This document shows positions 30,711-42,710 of a DNA stretch of 43,666 bases, piece by piece. The notes beneath the pieces were generated by a model. That model worked only from the letters and a program-made list of their open reading frames with translations. It searched no databases and had not been told where the DNA came from. The DNA is from Amphimedon queenslandica (Eukaryota; Porifera; Demospongiae; Haplosclerida; Niphatidae). Each line of letters starts with the position of its first letter. The first letter of the stretch is position 1. The stretch lies in assembly GCF_000090795.2 (NCBI RefSeq), contig NW_003546674.1, positions 32,560 to 76,225 of the forward strand, read 5' to 3'. Position numbers and translations under genes: made by a program.

Positions 30711-32215
30711 CATAGCTCACCGCAACAAATCTGAGACAAACAAACCATTCATGTCAATCCAGTTTTCCAAATGATGCATTAGTTATTTGGATCAATTCTC
30801 TTGGAAGCCTTTCTTCATCACTCTTTTTGCTTACCAATTACCATACCAAGTGTAGATGTATTTTCTAAGACATTTAGTACATGTTAGGGTAACTTTTGTT
30901 GCCGAAGTTCGCCCTTGAACAGCATGAATTGTGACAGTTACTTCAGGATTGTGAACCAATAGGGATCCTTGGCACCATCCTTTGCATGTAATTTTTCTTA
31001 TGCATCATAGAGTTAAATTGAGTAGTTCTTACTAAAGTCAGACATTTAGTGTACATTCTAATTTGACTTAATTGGTAATCCAGGCTTTTTGAATCCCATA
31101 AAACAAGTTTGTGTTTTAATGTCAAATTTAATGCAGGATTAACTGACTTACCTTACACATTGTATAACCTGCAGTAAGGTTGAAGGCACATTGATGTTAG
31201 TGAAAACAAAAATGCTGAGTGAGGTTTAGCCATGACAACATTTAACTTCTGCAGCTCATTAAACAAACCATGACTTCAAGCATTCCTCTTAAAGAAATTA
31301 ATGCCATTTGTCATTTCTGTAACTGTTCCATTTTTTTCCTTTGTCAAAATCTCTTTTCCCAATATGTACTTTACTATATTTCTAGCATACTGCTTGTGTA
31401 AATGAACAAAAGGAGCAAAAACCAAATTTAGAGCCACTATGTAGCATCAATTCCTTCCAAGCCAAGGTGAGCTGTGACACGAAGTGAAGGTACGCCACAA
31501 TTCATACCGGAATCTGCAGGTGCGTGTTTTTGCTGACCTATGTGTAACGGTTCTTTTAAACAATCTATAGAGCATTTAAATAACGAGTTTTAAATATGAG
31601 ATGTACAGCATAAATCCAGCATAAAATTTAGTTAACTAGCTTACATTGTAATCTCCACCCATTGTCCACTCGACACAACTTTTCAGACCACTTAAATGGA
31701 GCTGTCATATGTCTTTTCCAGTTCCTCAGTAAGATTTGTATATAGAGTGCCATTGCTCTAGGCAGAAAAAGGATCAAATCTTTTCTTCTGTGACTGTCTT
31801 TTCAGCTCTGTCCTTGGACTTTTGGGTGGCATTTCTGACTTGATATGGTTCAACCAGGACTAAGATAGTGCTTTCTATTGAGTACGCTGGCAGTTAAAGT
31901 TACTATGGCTGTTTCTAATCAGGCAATGGCCTCCTATAATGGTTGAAAGAAATGTGCCTCTTGCCTTTTGTCAGTAATCTCAGTATGGCTTCAATAGAGT
32001 TCCACATGGAACAATCACATTTTTACTTTATCACTAAAAGCCTTTTACATTGGATGTGCTTTGCCATTGTTCATGCCTACACTAGCAACTGAGTTATTAG
32101 TTTCTTTCAGTCCTTGTTGCTTTTGGTTACAGTGCATGACAGCCATGGCCTAGGTAAATATTTAAAAGTAATTTGAATGAAAATCTAACTTTGTCAGGCT
32201 TCTATTTGTGTTCTA

Positions 32216-32464
32216 TCATGGTTTGAGAGAAGGACCACACCCATGAAACACCAAAAGTTTATTTGAAAAAGTACTTGTACTATACCAATCCACCTGTAAG
32301 TGTGATATGAGGGTCACATGATTGATATCTGTTAATTTTAATTCACTCCAGTTCAAACATGACCAATGTGCACGAAAATGATCAATGCTGTTTCTTCTGC
32401 CAGAGTCAAAAAGATTTAAACTATAAACATCATTTATCAAAGAAATAAATTTCTTTGGCAACAT
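32216..32464 (-). pseudogene. Unrecognised 82-codon ORF
   Basis: MLPKKFISLINDVYSLNLFD then a polar stretch (RRNSIDHFRAHW) and DINHVTLISHLQVDWYS. The first block vaguely recalls the segment of P-element-like transposases with F-I-x-x-x-x-D-x-x-D-x-L-N, but the match is too weak to assign. Upstream in frame is QEVVTFPNTKSTVIASS. It is probably a decayed element fragment. Confidence 0.25.
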
Positions 32465-34819
32465 TGAGGATGCAATGACTGTAGATTTGGTGTTTGGAAA
32501 AGTGACAACTTCTTGGCACTAAGCAATTTTAAGGCTGACTTCAGTGTGGCAGTCACTTTACAATCAGATATGTCTAGATATGTTTTTCACATCACTTTTA
32601 AAGATGGATGCAACTTAGCGTAAATACATGTTTTTTTAATTTTCATTTATAAATCAGATATTTTACAACATTAATTTTTTTGTAAGGGGGGACTTGACAA
32701 AAATTAATGGTAATATTGTATAATTGATATTATTGAGAATTTCATTTTGTAAGAATTATGTTAATAAAGCAAAAGCCAATTTAAAAGTGTGGGGAATAAG
32801 ACTAATTAATTTTTATAATTCAGGACAAGGCAAATCACAGATTGCCATAAGTAAATAAGTTTATATCTGCATTGTATACAATTGATTCGACTCGCCACAC
32901 TTGTGTAGGCGGGTACTATGCAGTTGGGTTGTCATTCTGTCAAGAAAATTTCTGTTAATTCCTGGTCAATATCTTTCTCCTAAGTCATAATCTTTTAGAA
33001 AAAGATTATTTAGTTCCCTTGTATTTTCATAGCAATCTCTGGTAGCAAAATCTGAATACTTTTAAGAATAGACCACTTTTCCTAGCCAAATCATTGTGTT
33101 TCACTCTGTTTGCTCAAGATTACCATTGATTACCATTGATAGGTAGAGAATAGTACATAAATTAAACAGTGTGGCAATTTTCTAATTTTTTTTGTTTGCG
33201 AGTTACAGTTGCTCAAAGTTTGTAATTTAGCCTCTTTGAAAAATTTTCAGGTAGCACTTGAGATAGCAGGAGCAACCAAACTATCTCAGTCTCTTTTAAA
33301 TATCTAGTCAAATTGTTACTATTTTTTTGAAGAGAGCTTTTGATGCTAAAATAAATTTCAGCTTTTCTTCTTCTGCTACCCATGTGCCATGTTTATCTGT
33401 ACTGCACTGCTAAGTGCTGACCACACATAAAATTTATTATGTGGATCAGTGCAATAATTGCATTGATGCACTTTGTCAAAATCTATTATCCTTTTTTCAA
33501 ACATCAAATTCCTTATATATATAATGATGGGGGCAGTACAAGTAACACATCATCCCCCAAGTGAATCTCAGCAGGTCTGTCCACACACCATTGTGCTTCA
33601 TTACATATGAAACATGAAATTTAGTATATGTGCTTGGCCAACTGTATCATACTGTTTTATATTTAATATAGTTGTCTGGGGTTTTGCACTAACAGACCAA
33701 TGTGTGTACATGCATTAATTTATGACATTATAATTGTCACATCCCTTCCATTTTAATCCCTGACTACATACCGTCCGGTATTCAAGTGCATGCTTGTTTG
33801 TCATGTTTGCTCAATCATAATGTGTATGCCAGTCTTATATACTAACAGCATTCCTGTCATTATGTACTTTAAAATGCTCCGATGTCGTTTTATTGTAATA
33901 TTTTAGAAAAAGTATAGCATTTTATCATATTCCCACATTTGATTGTTCCAATCACAGTAGATCTTTGTCTTGTGTCCTGTTTTAGAGGCTTTGAGAGCCT
34001 TATCAGCTAGCAGCCATGATTATATTGTATAAAACCAGCGTTTCATTTAACTGATTGTTTGTATGTAATGATATTGATTGGTTGCTTTCTGATTTTTTTT
34101 ATTAGCAAGTTGCTCATTGGCAGTTATGCAGTGCCTGAAATACTAATTGTACATCAGATATTTCCGAACAATTTTGTTCAATTGTTCACCTAAAAGTCTG
34201 CGTTGCACCATTTTTGACTATAATTGACAAAAGGTACCTTATCACAGATTTTTAGAGCTTTACTAAAGAAAAAATTGTTGAAATTACTTGAGTTCAACAA
34301 GAAGAGCATCAAGTTTGAGCACTTAACACATCAATAGTGCAGGAAAGCAAGTTCTTCTTGTTAAGAGCCCATAAACTTTGATCTAGATACCTAGCAACAA
34401 CATTGTGTCATTTGTTCCTTCGATAAAAAACTTTAAATCAAATCTACAATTCATAGTGCAGTCCTTATCTAACTGCTATAAACAAAAACTCCAGCAGCAC
34501 TGCTGACACTTGGGGTAGGCATTCATTACAATTATTTCATTAGTAATTCATGTTCTGTCCGTGCAACAGTTCTAACTAAATCAGTAAGTGCCGGAAAAAA
34601 CAGTATCCAAAATTGCTGAATTGTTATCTGGAATAAAAGGCACAGGCTTCATTACCTCCATGACTGATTGGTGATGCTAGTAAAAAGGAAGGTAACAGAG
34701 GTAAAGAAACTGAATCAGAACAACAGAACCCAATCACATTGTATTGTCATTTCATGCTAATTTTTTTTTAAATTGTATTAAATTAGATCAAAACATTCAC
34801 CGTGGAATATCAAGTGTCC

Positions 34820-35700
34820 ATACATATACTTAATTGGTGTTCAATTATTCTGTAAATTCGACATTCTTATGGATATTCTAGCTACATCAGTAACTAAAAA
34901 CAAGCCATGACACTCTATATCATGTTTATTTGCAACACTCAACAAAGTAACACTTCTTGATTTATGTCCCAACACTTCATTGTAACATGCAATTTTTGGA
35001 TCAATGAAACAATATAATTAATGTTGTTTTAAATACCCATTAAAGTGTCCTGATATTTGAGTCCCTGATGTTGTTCCAACATTTTTATTTAAATGCTATA
35101 ATAATGATTTTTTTATTATTGTCTTAATATCCTAATGATTTGGTACAGTAATGCCATATGTTATTGTGGTAATAACAATTTCAATTAAGATTGAAACAAA
35201 CTTATACTTGATGTTTTGCTAGCATCCCATTGAAGTGTCATTATCAATTTCATTTTTATTGTTATCCTAATGTTGCAATAGACTCTCATAATGATCTGTA
35301 TATATTGAGTTGCAATAGCATCATATTATAGTATCAAAATAAGGATATATGTAATGTCAACCTAACCACCCTATTTAATTTCAATATCACCAATCATATT
35401 GCTGTTGTAACATTATAATAAAATGTTAAAACGAATCTATTTCTTTTGTTGCATTAACATTCCAAAGTGTACTTAAAGTAATGCTATACACATTATTGTC
35501 ATTAACACCCATAAAAATTTTATAATTGCTTCATTACAGTTGCAACATGTAATTTAAGTATCAAAATGATGCTATATTAAATCTTGTGATAAAATTCCAA
35601 TTAAGTGCAATAAAAATGCTATTTATAATATGTAAATTAGGTGTTACAACATACACATAATGATGTTTTAACAAAAAAGGGTGTTATATCAAAATGAGGT
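34820..35700. repeat. AT-rich region with weak repetition
   Basis: Variants of CCCATTGAAGTGTCATTA recur (35036, 35227, 35459) along with words like TGTTGCAACA and AATGATGTT. Spacing is irregular (about 190 and 230 bp), so this may be a very old satellite or chance similarity in AT-rich DNA. Confidence 0.3.
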
Positions 35701-36261
35701 AATTATTATTAATAACTAATTAAGGATTTTTAAATAAACTAATAAAGTTAAAACATTAATAATAATACAAAAGTTATCTTAAAATAACATAACAGGCTAC
35801 AGAAAGAGACCATAAAAAGACAGAAACAGTGCAAAATGTCTATTATTAATAATTAAAATTGTTTTATTTAAGGATGTTTTGTCCTTCACTTTACTTAATT
35901 GAAGAAATCAAACACTATGATAGGCTGTGTCTCCTGGCAACACCTAGTAAAACCAAGATGGACAGTTTTGTGACAAATGGCTTTGCCAAATAAAAGTACT
36001 CTAAATTTTACAAATGAAGAAACAAAATCAAATCAAATTTACATGTACACTTATACTTCTACATGTAACATTAATTATTAGAACACTAGTCTCTCCTGCT
36101 CCATGTCATCATTGTCTACATGTAACAAATTAATCTACTTTCATGCATAATGTTAAACAAAAGATTATTTAAGTTACCTTAACTGTATTTTAAAATGAGC
36201 ACACTACTGGTAGTAAAGTCACACTTCCAAAGATGGCAGCATCATGGGAGGATATTCAAAA

Positions 36262-37475
36262 GCATGAATAAAAGAAATCAATAATTTGTTATACATATAC
36301 ATGTACAAACACAGGTCAATGCTACACAATTTTATGTATACACAATTGATGTATTGATGTACATGTACAGTGTATACTTACCGTATAGGTAATTGCCATT
36401 AGGATTCTAAATATTACAGTACAAACTGTAAAGCACAGCGGACAGAGCTGGGAATGAAAAGATATCGGCAGACGCGACTATCTCCTGTTAATCACTTGAT
36501 GTGTATGATTATTGTTATCAATTAATGTGAGAACGTACCTGTATTAATTTCAGGAAATTTGCATTTTCCTTAATTGGATGCATCTCTGAGATAGGGAGAA
36601 AACGACAAGGATGGCAACCAAATGAAACAAAAAGTAAAATAAAAAGAATAAAATGCATGTCCATACACATAATTGGTACTTGTAAATATACATCAGTAAA
36701 CTACATGTATATTACCTTGGTACAGTGTTTCTTTCTAAAAATTAGTGTTCAAAACACACTTGGACCTAATATCACATGTATTATATCAGGAAATGTACTC
36801 CCCTTTTGTGAACATGTCATTAGTGACACACTCTTTTAATCAGTAAACAGGATACAAGACTTCTTGTTACCTAGAACAACTAGTGAATGTGGATGAGTGG
36901 GAGGAGAAGGTGAAGAATAACTTATTTTCCACAACGAACGATTTCCTTGAGCCCATTGATAGACTCCAAAATTCCTAATAAAACACTAACAAAAACAAGA
37001 GCACCTACATGTATAAGTTATGCAATGTAGCAAAAAGTAATTACTTTAATGTTGGCAGTTGACACTGTCAAAGAGAATTCTTCATTTTTATAAGTTTTTT
37101 GATGCATGTATCGGTATGTACATACACATAAATGTAATGTACCTCCAATTGTTTCTGTGTTGCATGAAAAGTTTTAACTAATACCTAATTTTCAATCAAA
37201 ATTGCCAATTTTGATATTGCAACACAGGACATGTACCAAAGTCTTTTGACCTGAAAGGCAGGAAGAAAAGTCTCCTTGTTTTGGATACATATGCATGAAT
37301 TTGTTTTGAAGAAAGTTTGAACTGATTCCATTCCAAAATCAAATTTTTACAATTTTAAAATTGCTAAAATAATTTGGACCAAACCATTTAGCACATCGTC
37401 TTGAGCAAAATTTGTCAAAAAGGCTGGGAGAGAATCTCCATTTTAAAAATATATGCAATGTATATGCCAATATGT
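36262..37475 (+). repeat. Long duplicated repeat, copy A
   Basis: Collinear and in the same orientation as 39870-41580. Shared blocks include AACACAGGTCAATGCTACAC, GAGCTGGGAATGAAAAGATA, TTAATCACTTGATG, AATGTGAGAAC, ACTACATGTATATTACCTTG and AGACTCCAA. Copy A lacks the Penelope insertion found in copy B. No coding function is visible. It is rich in TACATGTA. Confidence 0.85.
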
Positions 37476-38220
37476 GTAAATGTAAAATTGTTATGTACAT
37501 GTAGTGTAGAAGGTTTGAGTTTATTCTGATTGAACCTGGATTTGTTACAAATTTTTAAATTTGACCAAAGTGTAGCGTTTTTGGCCGTATTACATGTATC
37601 ATGGCCCAAAATGACTTGGAGAGAACTATTCACTCTTATATAATTGTCTGATGCATATAAGTATGCATTGAAAAACTAAACGTGTCCATGTACATGCTCT
37701 CATTCACTTTGCAGAAAGTTTGACCTGTTTTGAATAAGATTCATTTTTTATAAATTGTGAATGAAATTTCATTAAAAACAGCTTTAATCCTCCATCATAA
37801 CATAGGCAAATGTACTTTACCTTTTTATCGAAAGTTTGAAATCATTGTCTGAATCAAAATTTTGTCTTTAAGTTGCTCAAAAATCGGACCAAAATTACCC
37901 TAAACTATAAGACCCTGCACTATTAGTACATGAGAATTCTCCACTTTTAAAATTTTTAATGCATGTTCATATGTGCAGGTGTACGTGTCACATTGTGTTT
38001 TATACAATTTTAATTTGATTGCAATCAGAATTGGATTTTTTTAATTTTTAAAGTTCTTAAAAATCGAATCGAAGTGATATCAAGTCACTTTTGTCGCTTG
38101 AATAGAATTTAAAAATTGTCTAAATTTTTTCTGATGTGTGTACACATGCACGTAAAATTTTTTCGTAAAAATTTTCAGCATGATCCGAATTCGGCCAAAG
38201 ACCATGGTCTACAAGGACAT
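37071..38220 (+). repeat. Diverged ~160-195-bp tandem array
   Basis: A recurring module (GAGAAT(T/C)CTCCA(C/T)TTTTA, then ATGCATGT-like words, then AAGTTTGAACTGATT, then AAAATTG...GGACCAAA) begins near 37073, 37268, 37430, 37618, 37928 and 38098. Divergence is high. The first units are shared with copy B of the long duplication (41155-41540). Confidence 0.55.
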
Positions 38221-38227
38221 AAAAATT

Positions 38228-38355
38228 TTAAAAACAAGATGAAGTAGGATTCCGAACAACCAACAAAAATATAAAATGAAAATCCTACTCAAGACAAATT
38301 TTACTCCAAATTGTACATTCAATGTTATTATGTAAAAATTATGACAGTATTAGGG
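38228..38355 (+). mobile_element. Single-arm copy of the palindromic MITE
   Basis: AAACAAGATGAAGTAGGATT, CCGAACAACCAACAAAAATA and AAATGAAAATCCTACTC match the left arm of 4396-4636, followed by the loop region (ACATTCAATGTTATTATGTA). The opposite arm is missing. Confidence 0.75.
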
Positions 38356-38439
38356 GTTGTCTGTTTTTTTAAATAAAAAAATTCATTACACACTTCATTA
38401 AAAGAATATGCAAGATTAATACCTTCTCTTAGCTAGAAA

Positions 38440-39092
38440 CATAGGCGGCTGCAGGATTTTACTGCAGGTAGGACAAAGGTGTGGCTCAAAGTAAGAGTGG
38501 TCAAAAAGTAGGTGTGGCTATAACCACACCCACATGCCTTGCTCTTGACTTTAAGCCTGTCATGACTTCTATTTCAGCATTTTGGAAAAAAATTGAGTTG
38601 AAAACGTCTCTGAACTACTCAAAGAAGAGTTATCCTGCCATTCTTATGTTCATGAGGTGAAAAATCAGCATCTAAAGACCTCTATTAATGATAGAGATCA
38701 GTTGCTAGATAATTTAGCTGTTGAATGAGTCCTAGCTAATTATGATGATTGATAATGAAGCTGCTATATGTAGGAGTCAGTTAATCTAGCTGCACGTTAC
38801 TGTAGATTGTCTTCCTGAAGTGACCATAGATTAGTCTGGCTTATCATACATATGGACCTTTAAAGTGGCTGACTGGCTTACTGTGATAAACCAAGCAGTT
38901 AGCAGCTTATTCTTTACTAATTATCACTTTGTTAAGTGAAATAATATAGTTGTTGTCATTAAAATTAGCTATAGCGATGAATTGACCATGGAATAGCTAC
39001 GAAATAACTATTCATTCACTGTTAAATATGATGCTGTCATAAGAAATTCTAGTAGGGCATTGCCTTCATTTCCTTCCCCTGCAGCCGCCATG
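38440..39092. mobile_element. hAT-type MITE (653 bp)
   Basis: Inverted ends CATAGGCGGCTGCAGG (38440) and CCTGCAGCCGCCATG (ending 39092) share 12 perfect bases. Flanking octamers GCTAGAAA (38432-38439) and GCTGAAAA (39093-39100) match at 6 of 8. The interior has an inverted pair around GTGTGGCTATAACCACAC. No ORF. Confidence 0.75.
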
Positions 39093-39314
39093 GCTGAAAA
39101 CCGCCACTAACTATGCAGTTGATTAATAATAGGTTCATTGCTTGCTTCTTCCAGAGCTGCATATCTGAGCATGTGCGACCACACCCAAATTTTGGAGCAC
39201 ATGCTTCTTTTATTAATAAAATGGCAGCATGCAGCTAAAACGGGCCTGATCTAGCAGTGACAGTGTAACTTTTTTCTCTCAGAATTGCTCTAGAGAATAG
39301 GCACTGCACATACC

Positions 39315-39800
39315 TTATTGGAGTAGAATGGTGTCAGAGAATTAGCGTTCTATCACCAGGCAAAGTTAAGATACGGACCAACAACTGGATTGACAGGACT
39401 TGATGATGATTAAGATGAAGATGAAAAAAGGTGGCTGAACAAAATGGCCCTTTTTTGGATTTTTGACTTTCCTGTCAGATAAGGCTTAGAGCCACACTAG
39501 TGGTACCAATGGAGTCCTCTGGTCAAGATAAAGACAGGCATTCACTAGGGAAAATGTTGCTGGCAACATTTGTGGTTACATTAATTTGTAAGCAACACGT
39601 TGCCAGAGATAAAAGAGCCTTCTCTGGCAACATGTTGCCAACAAGATAAAAGTAACCACAAATGTCGCCTAGTGTATGCCTGGCTTAAGGTCCTCTATAA
39701 ATTCTGGTAAGCATAGGAACTTGTTTTGCCAGTATAGCAAGGCTGCAAAAGTCGTGGCAGCCATTTTGTTTGGGGCTGAATCCTTCTTAGTAACGCTACC
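39315..39800 (-). repeat. Dispersed repeat R1, copy 2
   Basis: Inverted homologue of 3466-3775, sharing for example CTTAGAGCCACA, GGTACCAATGGAGTCC, TCTGGTAAGCATAGGA and AGCAAGGCTGCAAAAG. It is interrupted by a 154-bp foldback at 39532-39685. Confidence 0.7.
39532..39685. mobile_element. 154-bp foldback MITE with TAA target duplication
   Basis: The ends AGACAGGCATTCACTAGG and CCTAGTGTATGCCTGGCT are inverted. The arms extend through ACATTTGTGGTTAC / GTAACCACAAATGT and GGCAACATGTTGCC-type words, so nearly the whole element is palindromic. TAA flanks both ends (39529-39531 and 39686-39688). A TAA/TWA trinucleotide duplication is typical of PIF/Harbinger-derived MITEs. The homologous locus at about 3553-3585 has no insertion. 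Confidence 0.85.
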
Positions 39801-40545
39801 GCATTACTAATAAGCCTTACCGCGTTACTAATGGTACAGGGTCGTTGAACAAATTTCTTCTAAAGCATCAATGAGAGAAATTGATAATCTTTTATACATG
39901 TACACATACGTTATAAACTGAACACAGGTCAATGCTACACAATTTGATGTATACACAATTGATGTATAGATGTACATGTACAGTGTATACTTACTATAAA
40001 TGGAATTACCTTGAGGATTCCAACTATTAAAATACAAACTGTAAAACACTGCCAAAAGAGCTGGGAATGAAAAGATATCTGCAGACGCAACTATCTTCTG
40101 TTAATCACTTGATGGGTATGATTATTGTTATCAATTAATGTGAGAACATACCTGTATTAATGTCAGTAAATTTGCATTTTCCTTAATTGGATCTATCTCT
40201 GAGAGAGGGAAAAACGAGGAGGGCAACCAAATCAAACAAAAAGTAAAATGAAAAGAATAAAATGCATGTACATACACATAATTGGTACACGTAAATGTAC
40301 ATCACTAAACTACATGTATATTACCTTGGTACAGTATTTCTTTCTAAAAATTAGTTTTCAAAGTAACGATGAACACACTCGGACCTAATGATGTCACATG
40401 CATTATATCATGAAAATTCCCCCCTTTAGTGAATATGTTATTAGTGACAGACTCTTTTAATTAGTAAACAGGACACAAGACTCCTTGTTACCTTGAACAA
40501 GTAGTGAATGTGGATGAGTCGGAGGAGCAGGTTAAGAATAACTTA

Positions 40546-41028
40546 CTATATTTGTAAATGAGCTTCAACAGCAACAACGTTTTATTGTAATAAAGGACGT
40601 TTCGGCATGAGAGCATTCTTCAGGCTACACAGAGAAATTACCAGAAACACACTGACACACGTGTCACTAACTGTAATGATAATTAATAACAATAAGTTAA
40701 TTAATTGTCTGGTTTTCAAAGGCCAGGTAGCGATATGTCACTTAACTGGAGACCACAGTCCAGATTCATGGTGTTTCTGGTCTGGATTCACATAGCCTCC
40801 ATAACTCTTCTCCAGTAAAACTTCTGATGATCCAACTCCTTAGCCTTATTCCAATCAATGTTATGGTCTTCTGTGGGTACATGTACAGCAATGCCATTCT
40901 CGTCATCAAACCTCTTTACTGTGTCCTTATGGTCCAAAACCCTTTTCTTCATTGCCCTGCCCGTCTCTTCCACATAAACTTTGTCACAGTCAGAGTACGG
41001 TACCTCATACACCACACCTGCCCTGAAC
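40546..41028 (-). mobile_element. 5'-truncated Penelope-like element
   Basis: Copy A of the surrounding repeat reads straight through; here 483 bp interrupt it between AAGAATAACTTA and ATTTCCTTGA. The insert carries, on minus, a GIY-YIG domain and a 3' tail with a hammerhead-like core and AAAACGTTGTTGCTG. The reverse transcriptase is missing, as usual for 5' truncation. Confidence 0.8.
40595..40624 (-). ncRNA. Candidate hammerhead ribozyme core of the Penelope-like element
   Basis: On minus the sequence has CTGAAGA (core C-U-G-A-N-G-A, at 40617-40623), a short arm, then CCGAAACGTCC (GAAA core near 40600-40603). Penelope-like elements are known to carry small hammerhead motifs. Helix II between the two cores pairs poorly here (ATGC...TGCC), so activity is doubtful. 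Confidence 0.4.
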
Positions 41029-41030
41029 AA
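40788..41030 (-). pseudogene. GIY-YIG endonuclease domain of a Penelope-like element
   Basis: GVVYEVPYSDCDKVYVEETG, then RAMKKRVLDHK, ENGIAVHVPTEDHNIDW and KFYWRRVMEAM. This follows the Penelope pattern G-V-V-Y...C-D-K-V-Y-I-G-E-T-G-R...R...H. The Gly of Y-I-G-E-T is Glu here, and the first Cys of the C-x-x-C pair is Tyr. Such domains nick target DNA for retrotransposition. The upstream reverse transcriptase is absent, so the fragment cannot act alone. Confidence 0.8.
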
Positions 41031-41580
41031 TTTCCTTGAACCCAAGGATAGACTCCAATATTCCTAATAAAACAGTAACAAAAACAAGAGCATCTACATA
41101 TGTAAGTTATACAACGTGCAAAAAGTAATTACTTTATTGTTGGCAGATGACACTGTCAAAGAAAATTCTTAATTTTTATAATTTTTCTGACGCATGTACA
41201 TGTATGTACATACACGTAAATGTAATGTACTGCCAAATGTTTCTGTGTTGCGTGACAAGTTTTAGCTAATACCTAAATTCCAATCAAAATTGCCAATTTC
41301 AAAATTGGAACAGAGGACATGTACCAAAGTCTTTTACTTGAAAGACACGAAGAAAATTCTCCATGTTTTGGATACATATGCATGCATTTGTTTTGAAGAA
41401 AGTTGGAACTGATTCCATTCCATTTTCAAATTTTACAATTTCATATTTGCTAAAATAATTTGTACCAAAGCCTTCAGCATATCGTCTTCAGCAAAATTTC
41501 TCAAAAAAGGCTGGGAGAAAATCTCCATCTTTATAATTTTTGTACTGTATATGTGTAAACATAAATGACTCTATCAGTTG

Positions 41581-42394
41581 TCGCTACCAATGATTAAATG
41601 CACAATGGTGGGCCTAGCTTGTTCAATTTTTTCTTACAGTAAGTATAGATAATAGAATATTTGAGAATATGTACCATACCTTTTCTGTCTCATATTACTG
41701 ATATACATAAGACCTCAAAGGTATTGTATACATATTAATTATTGTGTTTGCACACATTTGTGATAAACTACATATGCTTTACTTACTCCAGTACGTACAG
41801 TATCAAGTTCTGAGGTGCTATCAACTCTTCTCAACGCCTTGGCACAAGCAGAAATTGGTGGGAGACAAAGTGAACGCGACAGAACACGAAAACGTCAGAC
41901 GCAGCTAGGTTAACAAGTTAGTTACCAAAACAAAAAATGAAAATTGACTATCTAGGCAGGGTCGGGGGTTGTACTTTAGTCTTTAGCTAGCTGTGAGTGA
42001 GTGTGCTGCTGTCTTCTCAGAATTTCTTGTCAGACACTCAATTTGGTTTTTCCCAGTGTTCAACTTCTGCTCCAATGTCTGTCTGTCATAATCTTCTATA
42101 GATCACTCAATTCCATTAGGTGGTCTATTCTTACATATCGGTAAGGCGTTGGATCATGGATTGCATTGTTCCATTCAGTTAATCACAACTGTCTTCTAGA
42201 GAAGGAAATGAAACTTGATCTTCCTCTCCCAATGCTATCACTGTAATCGTCAACAATTTGTTCACGTCGGCCAGTTTCACTCTTTCTGCACCAGTTAGCT
42301 ACATCCAAAGTCCCTATTTCTAATTGTATATTATTCATGTGAATGTAATAGTTTAGTGTGAATATTAATTTTAATGAATGGCATACATCCAATT
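41581..42394. other. Stretch without a recognised gene
   Basis: AT-rich sequence. An 87-codon minus-strand ORF (42446-42183) overlaps the start of the non-LTR fragment and has no known motif. Confidence 0.45.
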
Positions 42395-42710
42395 CTTTCT
42401 GATCTCTCTCTCCTAATTCCAAAACCTTCCTGTATGCAGATGACATTCTCCTCCTTCAATCTGTATCCTCTTCTGCTCACTGTTCCAAGTTCCAGAGAGA
42501 TGTCAATCTACACCAGGACTGGATCTCGCAGAATCAATTTTCCCTGATCTGCTCAAAATGAAAATTACATTATTTCGTCCCACAACCGCAATCTGCATTT
42601 TGATGATTATTCCCTCTTCAACTCAATTCAAGCCAAGTTGAAAGAGTCTACATTCAAATACCTTGTCGTGTACTTGTGGTTAAGATCAAAGCTTTTTTGG
42701 TGTATTATAT
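42395..42710 (+). pseudogene. Non-LTR retrotransposon RT fragment
   Basis: SLSPNSKTFLYADDILLLQS contains the Y-A-D-D catalytic box. It is followed by FQRDVNLHQDWISQNQFSL and CSK, then after frameshifts TFKYLVVYLWLRSKLFW, matching the K-Y-L-G-V...L-S-W block downstream of the box in Jockey/CR1-like reverse transcriptases. Only about 100 codons remain and the frame is broken at least twice (TGA near 42557). Confidence 0.7.

Larger units (their letters stand above)
29800..36261. other. Long AT-rich region, few features
   Basis: About 6.5 kb with no recognisable gene. Two ORFs stand out by length (30354-30710 and 32216-32464, listed separately). Positions 34820-35700 show weak internal repetition. 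Short direct duplications occur, for example ATTACCATTG twice at 33119-33138. No RNA gene, satellite or TIR element could be supported elsewhere in it. Confidence 0.5.
39870..41580 (+). repeat. Long duplicated repeat, copy B
   Basis: Collinear with 36262-37475 over about 1.2 kb once the 483-bp Penelope-like insertion is removed. Divergence by eye is around 10 to 15 percent. Homology fades after about 41555 (GGCTGGGAGAAAATCTCC). Confidence 0.85.
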
